A DNA stretch of 7,298 nt from the NCBI GenBank assembly GCA_021796135.1, contig JAJYOQ010000201.1, positions 1 through 7,298 on the forward strand. Reading direction: 5' to 3'. A program made the translations under genes and the position numbers. Positions 1-5,114 of the stretch are shown in pieces. Each line of letters opens with the position of its first letter. Positions within the stretch are counted from its first letter, which is position 1. This DNA comes from Bacteroidota bacterium. GTDB taxonomy: Bacteria; Bacteroidota; Ignavibacteria; Ignavibacteriales; Ignavibacteriaceae. Under the pieces are notes generated by a model. That model searched no databases, had not been told where the DNA came from, and worked only from the letters and a program-made list of their open reading frames with translations.

Positions 1-30
1 AAAAATCTCTATTTTTGATCTCCAAATTTT

Positions 31-103
31 GGGCAGATAGCTCAGTCGGTAGAGCAAAGGACTGAAAATCCTTGTGTCGGGGGTTCAATTCCCTCTCTGC
101 CCA
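31..103 (+). tRNA. tRNA-Phe (anticodon GAA)
   Basis: The sequence folds into a complete cloverleaf. The 7-bp acceptor stem is GGGCAGA (31-37) with TCTGCCC (96-102), followed by discriminator A103. The D-arm carries GCTC...GAGC (40-55). The anticodon stem AAGGA/TCCTT encloses loop CTGAAAA with anticodon GAA at 64-66. The T-arm loop is TTCAATT with a 5-bp stem (79-83 with 91-95). The 3' CCA is not encoded. The gene is followed at once by an intrinsic terminator, so it appears to be the last or only gene of its transcript. Confidence 0.97.
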
Positions 104-110
104 CTCCAGT

Positions 111-146
111 GTGCGAAAATTACCGTGTTTTCGCACTTCTTGTTTT
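111..146 (+). terminator. Intrinsic terminator after tRNA-Phe
   Basis: A perfect 9-bp stem, GTGCGAAAA (111-119) with TTTTCGCAC (128-136), encloses an 8-nt loop. It is followed by the T-rich stretch TTCTTGTTTT (137-146). It begins 8 bp after the tRNA and fits as its transcription terminator. The run of A/T in the stem also allows some function for minus-strand transcripts from the kup remnant. Confidence 0.75.
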
Positions 147-232
147 AAAGCATTCCTACTTAAAACTGATTCCAATTACATTGTAGTATCAATTATAAAA
201 ATATTTTCTAGTGTGATTATCTTCTGTATCGT

Positions 233-825
233 TTAATAAATTTCTAATAAGACAAAAAATCCAGTTATACCGTTGTTCACCATAAATTCCATTGCATAAT
301 ACGGATTTATTGCTCTTAATATTCCCGGCATATCTGCAATGTAATAGGCACCGGATAATAATAACGCAAGAAACCATATTATCATTGTTGGACCGAATGT
401 AACCGACACCTTATATGTTCGAGTCCTGGGATAAGCTTCAAGCCCTCCACTGAAGAAAGAATACTTATGGCTGGAGTAATAACGCCGTCACCCATCAGCA
501 ATGAAACTCCTACAAATCCCAGGAAAGTTGCAAAGGCAGCTTTTCTTCCCGTCTTTACACTGCCCGTTAATATTTCCTTAAGAACTATTATCCCACCTTC
601 GCCTTTTATACTTAGGCTCATTGCAAGCCAAGCGTACTCAACAGTTACAAGCATTATAAGAGTCCAGAATAAAAGCGATAAAACGCCTAAAAGGTTTTCC
701 TGCGTTGGTATTGTTAATGTAAATATTACCGTAAGAGTATAGATAGGACTTGTACCAATGTCTCCAAAAACAAGACCCATTGCCTGCATTATTTCTCTGA
801 AAGAGGAAAATCTTTTTTTCTGCAT
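233..825 (-). pseudogene. kup: kup: KUP-family potassium uptake transporter, truncated and frameshifted
   Basis: KUP/HAK/KT proteins are inner-membrane K+/H+ symporters, usually over 600 residues with about 12 helices. The first 136 codons from ATG 825 are clearly this family: VFGDIGTSPIYTL (residues 19-31), the GEGGI motif (75-79) and the DGVITPAIS motif (113-121), followed by SVEGL. The reading then derails after PGLE and stops at 382. The family pattern resumes in another frame from about 409 as VSVTFGPTMIIWF, then a NPYYA motif and GFFVL, and stops at TAA 233-235. Roughly 25 residues normally lying between the two blocks are missing, so an internal deletion changed the frame. Everything after about residue 330 of the normal protein is also absent, including the helix with the TGAEALYADMGHFG motif. 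No clear ribosome binding site precedes the ATG. It is non-functional as a transporter. The symbol refers to the ancestral gene. Confidence 0.88.
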
Positions 826-1171
826 TTATTATTTTAGAATAATCGCTATTAACTGCATAATCATTAGAATCGTGAGAAACTGATTCAATATAATAATAAT
901 TTTTATATTTCACTTCATTGTTTTTGAAGTTTATTTTTTAACTAAAACGTGTTTTGTACAAAATTCAAATATTAATTTCTTTGAAGTTTTTCAATTTTTG
1001 AAAGGAAAGTTTTCAAGATGAAAATTATTTTTTACAATTGAACGATTATCATGATCAATCCCGCTTATTGTTTATGGAGTGAAAGACTCGAGAATGAAAA
1101 AAGAAGGAGAGAATTGTATAAAACGGTATAATATTGTGATACCAAAAACAGGGAATTGTATATTACCTTTT
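826..1171. other. Gene-free AT-rich intergenic stretch
   Basis: No convincing gene is seen here. Both strands are full of stops and the longest ATG-initiated frames near 1018 and 1051 code for fewer than 30 residues with no recognisable motif. A weak 6-bp hairpin (912-917 with 925-930) followed by a T-rich run lies at 912-939 and might end a rightward transcript. Otherwise it holds only the upstream region of the kup remnant, without a clear promoter. Confidence 0.5.
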
Positions 1172-1190
1172 ATAAAATGATAATATACGA

Positions 1191-1291
1191 TAGGGCACTT
1201 CTAAAAACTATCTTTTATAAAAATTTAACGCAAAGAACGCAAAAAATACGCAACGTTCGCAGAGAATATTGAAGTTTTTAGAAGTGCCCTA
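1191..1291. mobile_element. MITE-like inverted-repeat element, about 101 bp
   Basis: Perfect 19-bp terminal inverted repeats are visible: TAGGGCACTTCTAAAAACT at 1191-1209 and its reverse complement at 1273-1291. The outermost bases are TA on both sides, compatible with a TA target duplication as made by IS630/mariner-type transposases, though TA is palindromic and so uninformative alone. The centre has no ORF but contains short CGCAA-rich direct repeats (AACGCAAAG at 1227, AACGCAAAA at 1236). Flanking sequence continues the symmetry: ATAAAATGAT at 1172-1181 and ATCATTTTAT at 1294-1303. A non-autonomous transposon is the best reading. A bidirectional terminator or structured RNA is an alternative. 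Confidence 0.55.
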
Positions 1292-1307
1292 TAATCATTT
1301 TATCATG

Positions 1308-1352
1308 TGCGCCCGGAAGGATTCGAACCCTCAACCTTTTGATCCGAAGTCA
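1308..1352 (-). other. 3' fragment of tRNA-Arg(TCG): attachment site of the integrated element
   Basis: Read on the minus strand this is the 3' end of a tRNA-Arg gene. It has the anticodon arm with loop CTTCGGA (anticodon TCG), then the T-arm GAGGG-TTCGAAT-CCTTC, the 3' acceptor strand CGGGCGC and discriminator A at 1308. The D-arm and 5' acceptor strand are absent: on the 5' side the sequence becomes unrelated AT-rich DNA at about 1353. An integrase gene ends 25 bp away. Elements that integrate into tRNA genes carry a copy of the tRNA 3' end and leave the displaced original at the far junction. The orientation here puts the chromosome to the left and the element to the right. The exact core limits need the other junction. 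Confidence 0.85.
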
Positions 1353-1377
1353 TAAGTTTTATTTATTTTCTGTTAAT

Positions 1378-2451
1378 TTAGCCTGTTTTGCAATCTTTTT
1401 TTTCTCTAATCGCTTTTGGTTTGTGTCCATTTCGAGAACTTTTCGAGAACATTTTATCATCATTGTCTAATTGCATTCTCAGCCTATCCGCATTCAATCT
1501 CGTATAATATTTTCTTGTCGTTTCTATATCTCTATGATCCGCGAGAGCTGCTACGTCGTATAACGAATAATTTTTATCTATCAATCCGGTAATAAAAGTT
1601 TTTCTCAAATTATGTAGACCATATCTTTTTTCTTTCCATAGGACCTCTTGGTACTTATACCAAAACTTCAATCCATCTTTTGTATAATTAAAAACTCGTC
1701 CTTCTTTTTGAACACCTATTTCATAAATCAATTCTTCTAATTTTTTTGAAATTGGATATATAAAATTACGCTTGCCTTTTTTGTTTGGCATATCGATTAT
1801 TTTTTCTTTGAGCCTTATATTTTCCCAGGCTAGCTTTAAGGCAGTACCTTTTCTTATTCCAGTGATTGCCATGAATTTTATTAATCCATATGCTTTTACA
1901 TTTTTAGATTTTATGAATTTTAATAACTGCTCCAGCTCTTTTTCTTTTATTATCTTAATCGGCTTTTCTTCAACCGGTATTCTTATGATTATATTTTCTT
2001 CAATCCATTTTTTCTTTAGGAAAAAATTAAAAAATACATTTAGGCTCCTCATAACAATTGATTGAGAGTTTTGGCTCAGATTTTTATTTGTTAAGTATTC
2101 TACTAATTTTAAATAATCTTCCTCATTATATTCGTTTACCTTAAAATCGCCCACTGCATTTATAAATTGATCTTTTGCATAATTATAACTTATTGAAGTA
2201 TCGTCAGATAATCTTCTCATACTTAAATAAAGTTTAACTCCGTCGCTAAATTTTATAACAGTCCTATTGTTTGTCTGTCTTAAATTCTTCCCGTTAATCA
2301 GCTCCGCTTCAAACTGCCGCTTAATTTCATTAGCCTTCCGTCTATTCTCCCGCGTGTCTTTTAATTTTAGCGCCACGGGTATAGTATAACCCCGTCTTTT
2401 GTCATAATAGCGCATCCATAGCATGTTATTTTTTTGAAATATACTTGCCAT
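1378..2451 (-). CDS. Tyrosine-family site-specific integrase (357 aa)
   Basis: This is a phage/ICE-type tyrosine recombinase that would integrate and excise the element at the adjacent tRNA-Arg site. The N-terminal part (1-60) is a basic arm-binding region and residues about 65-150 form a SAM-like core-binding domain. The catalytic domain (about 165-325) has all expected residues: Arg200 in TGIRKGTALKL, Lys224/225 in the beta-hairpin, His280-x-x-Arg283 in LHNLRKTF, His306 in ADHRDIETT, and nucleophile Tyr315 in RKYYTR, nine residues after His306 as in XerD. The length is typical. The tail after 325 is lysine-rich. ATG 2449-2451 is preceded by a purine-rich GGCGGG, only a weak ribosome binding site. 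The gene points toward the attachment site, the usual layout for an integrase at the end of its element. It appears intact. Confidence 0.95.
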   Translation of the reverse strand: MASIFQKNNMLWMRYYDKRRGYTIPVALKLKDTRENRRKANEIKRQFEAELINGKNLRQTNNRTVIKFSDGVKLYLSMRRLSDDTSISYNYAKDQFINAVGDFKVNEYNEEDYLKLVEYLTNKNLSQNSQSIVMRSLNVFFNFFLKKKWIEENIIIRIPVEEKPIKIIKEKELEQLLKFIKSKNVKAYGLIKFMAITGIRKGTALKLAWENIRLKEKIIDMPNKKGKRNFIYPISKKLEELIYEIGVQKEGRVFNYTKDGLKFWYKYQEVLWKEKRYGLHNLRKTFITGLIDKNYSLYDVAALADHRDIETTRKYYTRLNADRLRMQLDNDDKMFSKSSRNGHKPKAIREKKDCKTG

Positions 2452-2604
2452 AATTCTACCCGCCTTTATTAATTAAATAAATAATTTTTTATTGACCCGG
2501 ATATTTTAATATTTGGAAGACTTCACCCGAAATGTATTTTCCACCCTCTAACTCACGACCCTGAAATATTGGTACTTAAAATTTTACGTTTAATTCAAAA
2601 CCAT

Positions 2605-2618
2605 CCTGCCGGCTGGCA
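2605..2618. repeat. CTGCCGG-core palindromic repeat, copy 1
   Basis: CCTGCCGGCTGGCA is an imperfect palindrome sharing its core with copies at 2670, 3923 and 4031. It lies downstream of the leftward membrane-protein gene, where its hairpin could weakly terminate or protect the transcript. Confidence 0.5.
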
Positions 2619-2651
2619 ATTTCATTATTCATGCACTCCTTTTGCAGCTAA

Positions 2652-2713
2652 TTCAAAATTCAACACCAGCCTGCCGGTTGGCAGGTTCAAAATTCAAAAT
2701 TCATAATTCATAA
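2652..2713. repeat. Heptamer array (TTCAAAA/TTCATAA) split by a CTGCCGG palindrome
   Basis: Two 7-bp units (TTCAAAA 2652-2658, TTCAACA 2659-2665) are followed by a 20-bp block 2666-2685 containing the palindrome CCTGCCGGTTGGCAGG (2670-2685). Four more units follow without a gap: TTCAAAA twice (2686-2699) and TTCATAA twice (2700-2713). The phase of the array is broken exactly by the palindrome. A second heptamer array is at 5176-5210. Confidence 0.65.
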
Positions 2714-2732
2714 TTGCCCTTACTCCTATCAA

Positions 2733-3143
2733 TCAATTCTGCGAAAGAGTATACTCTTTCTTAGTTTTCCGTAAAGAAAATTTCTTTACATACCTTCCCC
2801 AGACTATCAACGCTAAACCGAAAGCTATATAAATGATGCTGCCCTCTGTATCGAAAGCAAAACTAAACTCTTTCAATTCATATTCAGTGATCTTAAAAGA
2901 AAAATCTATCATGTTTAATATTCCGAATAGCATAATCCCGGCTCCGGAAGCAACTGAAACCGAGTATGTGAAAAAATGGCTTAGAATATTCATAATTGTT
3001 TTCCCTCTACTTTGATCGGTGGATTGAACTTTTCCCCGCTCTTTAGAATAATTGATCTCTATTTTATTACAACTAACGCCCGCGATTTGTATGTCACCCC
3101 TTGACTTGTCAATATTTCCTGCTGCTCCCTGTTCCTTCTGCAA
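2733..3143 (-). CDS. Small two-helix membrane protein with a repressor-like N-terminal motif
   Basis: I do not recognise a named family. Residues 1-50 are polar and carry GDIQIAGVS (16-24), closely matching GDTQIAGVS in the upstream repressor gene. Two hydrophobic segments follow (about 57-80 and 101-117), ending in a basic tail KKFSLRKTKKE, which predicts a cytoplasmic C-terminus. The start used is TTG (3141-3143), with GGAG nine bases upstream. The alternative ATG at 2991-2993 (residue 51), with GAGGG upstream, would give an 86-residue protein of just the membrane part. I favour the long form because the shared motif shows that region has been under protein-level selection at some time. The gap to the repressor stop is 29 bp, so the two are probably cotranscribed from the lysogenic side. 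A superinfection-exclusion or immunity role is an inference from position only. Confidence 0.6.
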   Translation of the reverse strand: MQKEQGAAGNIDKSRGDIQIAGVSCNKIEINYSKERGKVQSTDQSRGKTIMNILSHFFTYSVSVASGAGIMLFGILNMIDFSFKITEYELKEFSFAFDTEGSIIYIAFGLALIVWGRYVKKFSLRKTKKEYTLSQN

Positions 3144-3172
3144 AAAGTAGTTCTCCGCTTTTAATCTTTATA

Positions 3173-3556
3173 TTATTTATTTTTTTTGGTCAACGCTGCT
3201 ATTGTCTCATCCTTGCTTTTTATTATCTCCTTCATTAAAGATATTTGTTTCGTTAACGCTTCGTTTTGTTTCTTTAGCAATTCAATTTCATTTTGTTTTT
3301 TCCATGCTTTAAGGTCATCTTTGTTATTGACTCTTACACTCCCGCTTACGCCGGCTATCTGAGTATCGCCGGTTGCATTTTCAATTGTCCCTATTATCAC
3401 GCCCACATCCCTTAACCTTTCTAGTAAATTTGGCGTCATCTTTTTTAAGTTCGCGCTTAGTGTGTTCTGCTTTATTCCGAGCGCTTTCGCACACTCACCG
3501 AGGCTACCGTACTTCTGGATTATCGCCGCCCTAATCGAATTATTATCTATATGCAT
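3173..3556 (-). CDS. HTH transcriptional repressor with coiled-coil tail (127 aa)
   Basis: The N-terminal 50 residues form a short helix-turn-helix domain: AAIIQKYGSLGECAKALGIK followed by the recognition-helix region QNTLSANLKK. Residues 56-77 are a turn-rich linker with GDTQIAGVS. Residues about 82-125 are a charged heptad-like coiled coil rich in Lys, Glu and Gln, likely for oligomerisation. There is no S24/LexA peptidase domain, so RecA-triggered self-cleavage is not expected and induction must work another way. ATG 3554-3556 has AAGGA eleven bases upstream. The gene is divergent from the excisionase-like gene, with 115 bp between them containing candidate operators. By position it is the CI-like regulator of the element. 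The HTH fold is well supported; the repressor role is inference. Confidence 0.8.
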   Translation of the reverse strand: MHIDNNSIRAAIIQKYGSLGECAKALGIKQNTLSANLKKMTPNLLERLRDVGVIIGTIENATGDTQIAGVSGSVRVNNKDDLKAWKKQNEIELLKKQNEALTKQISLMKEIIKSKDETIAALTKKNK

Positions 3557-3588
3557 ATATAATTAGCTTTCCTTATGTATAAAATCTC

Positions 3589-3617
3589 TTGACAATAGAT
3601 ATTTTATCTATTATATT
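3589..3617 (+). promoter_or_regulatory. Rightward early promoter
   Basis: TTGACA (3589-3594), a 17-bp spacer and TATATT (3612-3617) make a near-consensus sigma70-type promoter. The same bases also read as TTG, 20 bp, TATATTTG (3612-3619), matching the Bacteroidota TAnnTTTG box. Transcription would start near 3624 and run into the excisionase-like gene at 3672 and the operon behind it. Confidence 0.7.
3594..3612. promoter_or_regulatory. Inverted-repeat operator candidate within the promoter spacer
   Basis: AATAGATA-TTT-TATCTATT is a perfect 8-bp inverted repeat (3594-3601 with 3605-3612). It fills the space between the -35 and -10 boxes, so a bound dimer would exclude RNA polymerase. A TATCTAT half-site recurs at 3544-3550, at the repressor start codon. 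The divergent HTH protein is the natural candidate ligand. Confidence 0.6.
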
Positions 3618-3634
3618 TGATTAGAATAATTATC

Positions 3635-3648
3635 CATTTAAGTAAATG
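3635..3648. promoter_or_regulatory. Second inverted repeat downstream of the promoter
   Basis: CATTTA-AG-TAAATG is a perfect 6-bp inverted repeat about 11 bp after the expected transcription start. It could be a second operator or a site for the excisionase-like protein. It differs in sequence from the spacer palindrome, so a different ligand is possible. Confidence 0.3.
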
Positions 3649-3671
3649 AAATATATTTAGTTTTATAAACA

Positions 3672-3938
3672 ATGTCAAATAATAAACTTTTAATCAGCAA
3701 AGAAAAAGCCCGCGAAATGCTCGACACGAGCTTCGATAAAATCCAAAATCTTATCGCTAATAATGAAATTAGATTATTTAATGACTATGAAAACGGCTTC
3801 ACAAAAGAAAAAGTTTATGTGCCTGATTTGTATTCTTATATAGAACGTACATTGGAAAAGAAATATTCGGCAGGGAAGTTTGATCCTAAAGAAAGTTTGT
3901 CAAGGCTTATTGTCCAGAATAAACCTGCCTGCCGGTAG
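3672..3938 (+). CDS. Excisionase/MerR-like small DNA-binding protein (88 aa)
   Basis: Residues 6-60 resemble the winged-helix HTH of excisionase and AlpA-type proteins: LISKEKAREML followed by the recognition-helix segment TSFDKIQNLIANNEI, then a short wing and YVPDLYSYIER, where family members usually have a DLEEYI-like helix. It is the first gene of the rightward transcript, where lambda-like elements carry cro or xis, so it could control integrase directionality or act as the anti-repressor side of the switch. No Shine-Dalgarno sequence precedes the ATG. The last codons (PACR and the TAG stop, 3936-3938) lie inside a CTGCCGG palindromic repeat, so the C-terminus may be foreshortened or rewritten by insertion of that repeat. 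Confidence 0.65.
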   Translation: MSNNKLLISKEKAREMLDTSFDKIQNLIANNEIRLFNDYENGFTKEKVYVPDLYSYIERTLEKKYSAGKFDPKESLSRLIVQNKPACR

Positions 3939-3944
3939 GCAGGT
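3923..3944. repeat. CTGCCGG-core palindromic repeat, copy 3
   Basis: The palindrome CCTGCCTGCCGGTAGGCAGG (3924-3943) overlaps and supplies the stop of the excisionase-like gene. It is nearly the reverse complement of the copy at 4031-4050, so the two flank about 87 bp in inverted orientation. Confidence 0.75.
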
Positions 3945-4030
3945 ATAAATAATAGTCCGCCAACAATAATAATAGGACTTTAATCCTTATGATGATTACT
4001 TCGAGTTTCTTAAAAAATATATAACCTATG

Positions 4031-4050
4031 CTTGCCTACCGGCAGGCAGG
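4031..4050. repeat. CTGCCGG-core palindromic repeat, copy 4 (inverted)
   Basis: CTTGCCTACCGGCAGGCAGG is the inverted mate of copy 3. The segment around it stays open in one frame (after the stop at 3970, reading DFNPYDDYFEFLKKY then CLPAGRLKEKK), ending at about 4068. That stretch lacks a start codon and may be a leftover of coding sequence broken by these repeats. Confidence 0.7.
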
Positions 4051-4098
4051 CTTAAAGAAAAAAAATAATTCTTCAAGCTTTCATTAACCAAACAATAA

Positions 4099-4113
4099 TC
4101 CGCCTAAGGCGGA
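4099..4113. repeat. GC-rich palindrome before the small-gene operon
   Basis: TCCGCCT-A-AGGCGGA is a perfect 7-bp inverted repeat with a single central base. It ends two bases before the ribosome binding site of the next gene. It may be another intergenic repeat or an operator. Confidence 0.45.
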
Positions 4114-4115
4114 AC

Positions 4116-4121
4116 AAGGAG
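4116..4121 (+). promoter_or_regulatory. Ribosome binding site AAGGAG
   Basis: AAGGAG lies 7 bp before ATG 4129. It is one of the few strong Shine-Dalgarno sequences in the window and fixes the start of the ribbon-helix-helix gene. Confidence 0.7.
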
Positions 4122-4128
4122 AAAAACC

Positions 4129-4314
4129 ATGCACGCACAAACCAAACACCAAAATAAAATTCAGGATGCCAAAGAAAAGAAAAACACCATGAATTTTAAT
4201 TTCAAATTAGACCGGCAAATCATTAATAAACTTCATATAAAGGCACGCACACTTGACATCCCCTTTTATACTTATGTAACAGAGATCCTTATTGCTGCCG
4301 TAAAGGACGTGTAA
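4129..4314 (+). CDS. Ribbon-helix-helix (CopG/Arc-like) small protein (61 aa)
   Basis: Residues 1-20 are a polar, lysine-rich extension. Residues 21-60 fit a ribbon-helix-helix fold: beta strand NFNFKL (22-27), helix 1 RQIINKLHIKARTLD (29-43), the turn IPF, and helix 2 YTYVTEILIAAVKD (47-60). Such proteins dimerise and bind DNA through the strand; phages use them as regulators and toxin-antitoxin modules as antitoxins. No toxin-like partner is adjacent, so a regulator of the early operon is more likely. The ribosome binding site supports ATG 4129; an internal ATG at 4189 (Met21) would give just the core fold. The stop lies 3 bp before the next gene. Confidence 0.7.
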   Translation: MHAQTKHQNKIQDAKEKKNTMNFNFKLDRQIINKLHIKARTLDIPFYTYVTEILIAAVKDV

Positions 4315-4317
4315 ACT

Positions 4318-4533
4318 ATGCCTATCTGTAAATCATGCAAAAAAGAAATCGTATTTCTTAAAACAAAAACCGGCAAGATCATCCCGGTTAATGCCGATAC
4401 ACTAACCTTTCAGGAGCAGTCCGCACTTATAGGAAGGATAGAAGTCACTTTCGACCCCGGACATCATATCACTCACTTTGCCGATTGCCCCGCAACCGTA
4501 AAATTCAGAAAAGGACGCAAGGTAAAGCAATGA
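4318..4533 (+). CDS. Small zinc-finger-like phage protein (71 aa)
   Basis: The N-terminus MPICKSCKKEI contains CxxC (Cys4, Cys7). The C-terminal part has HITHFADCP, giving HxxxC (His53, Cys57). Together these make a probable single zinc site around a small beta sheet. Between them KTKTGKIIPVNAD is typical of a short phage-associated family of this shape found in early operons; function is unknown. It begins 3 bp after the previous gene and its TGA stop overlaps the next ATG (ATGA at 4530-4533), so translation is probably coupled. Confidence 0.75.
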   Translation: MPICKSCKKEIVFLKTKTGKIIPVNADTLTFQEQSALIGRIEVTFDPGHHITHFADCPATVKFRKGRKVKQ

Positions 4534-4721
4534 CAAAAGTATCAGTATATTCCGCAGACAGCAGCTTCTTAATCATAGAAGCTGAAAATCATTTTGTTTA
4601 TTATAAAACCGCAGTCCCAAACGACCATTTAATCTCCCGCCTTACCTCTATCCAGATAAAGGTTTGGCTTAGGTCAGTTAATCTATTTTTCCGTAAACTA
4701 AAACCAAAAGGGAAGTCATGA
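4530..4721 (+). CDS. Hypothetical protein, 63 aa
   Basis: I do not recognise this protein. It starts with alternating hydrophobic residues (KVSVYSADSSFLIIEAENHFVYY) that suggest a beta hairpin, then a helix (LTSIQIKVWLRSVNLFFRK) and a basic end. A longer reading from ATG 4485 would overlap the previous gene by 49 bp. I prefer ATG 4530 because it makes a 4-bp ATGA overlap with the upstream stop and has AAGG upstream (4517-4520 region), the same coupling seen at 4718. Its TGA overlaps the next gene's ATG. Confidence 0.65.
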   Translation: MTKVSVYSADSSFLIIEAENHFVYYKTAVPNDHLISRLTSIQIKVWLRSVNLFFRKLKPKGKS

Positions 4722-5089
4722 ACATTAAAGACATTGCCATTGCAAAAGAGGAAAGGCAAATCCGGACCAATTACACCGAAGAAGAACTAATCGAAATGAA
4801 AGACAGGCTCTATAAAGCTGTACGCCTTAGAGCCACCAAGCAGGAAGAATTTACTGAGACGAGAAAGGATATGTCTCAAGAATTAAAAGACTTACTGCTT
4901 TCGGAAAATAATCTTGTTGAAGAGATTTCTCGGGGCTTCTGCGAAGAGTCAAAGATTTGCTTCCTTCTCGACAATCAGGAATCCGGCAACATGGAATATT
5001 ACACCGAAGACGGTGAGCTTGTTTTCAACCGGAAACTTCGCCCGGATGAAAAACAAACCTCACTTAGCTTTATTTCTAAAACCGTATAA
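4718..5089 (+). CDS. Phage-type protein of unknown function with coiled coil (123 aa)
   Basis: Residues about 20-72 are strongly helical and charged (EEELIEMKDRLYKAVRLRATKQ and on), a probable coiled coil. The C-terminal half has ISRGFCEESKICFLL, then YYTEDGELVFNRKLRPDEKQ. This architecture, a helix followed by a small sheet with a 'D/E-GE-hydrophobic-R-hydrophobic' ending, matches a family common in temperate-phage early regions near replication or recombination genes. I know no function for it. The start forms ATGA with the previous stop. The codon pattern matches its neighbours. Confidence 0.7.
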   Translation: MNIKDIAIAKEERQIRTNYTEEELIEMKDRLYKAVRLRATKQEEFTETRKDMSQELKDLLLSENNLVEEISRGFCEESKICFLLDNQESGNMEYYTEDGELVFNRKLRPDEKQTSLSFISKTV

Positions 5090-5114
5090 ATAAATATTAA
5101 GTGGAATTCATATT

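Larger units (their letters stand above)
2452..2732. other. Intergenic region between integrase and membrane protein, with small repeats
   Basis: No gene is supported in this 281-bp stretch. The integrase promoter should lie in 2452-2530, but no good match is visible on the minus strand. The part from about 2590 to 2715 is made almost entirely of two repeat types: TTCAAAA-like heptamers and CTGCCGG-core palindromes (listed separately). This suggests a landing pad for small intergenic repeats rather than regulatory sequence. Confidence 0.5.

Noticed and set aside
467..742. Plus-strand 91-codon ORF
   Set aside because: It is the antisense shadow of the conserved kup coding sequence and has no ribosome binding site or family resemblance.
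638..913. Minus-strand 91-codon ORF upstream of and overlapping kup
   Set aside because: It lies in another frame over the well-conserved kup N-terminus and its unique part is only low-complexity Lys/Asn/Tyr codons from AT-rich DNA.
1051..1131. Short plus-strand ORF of 26 codons with a basic end
   Set aside because: It is no longer than expected by chance and has no upstream ribosome binding site.
1772..2065. Plus-strand 97-codon ORF
   Set aside because: It is antisense to the integrase catalytic and core-binding domains, and its hydrophobic look comes from complementing Lys/Glu-rich sequence.
2593..2713. Possible CRISPR array
   Set aside because: The repeat units are 7 bp and contiguous, without unique spacers of regular length, and no cas gene is present.
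2833..3015. Plus-strand 60-codon ORF
   Set aside because: It is antisense to the membrane protein gene with no start signal.
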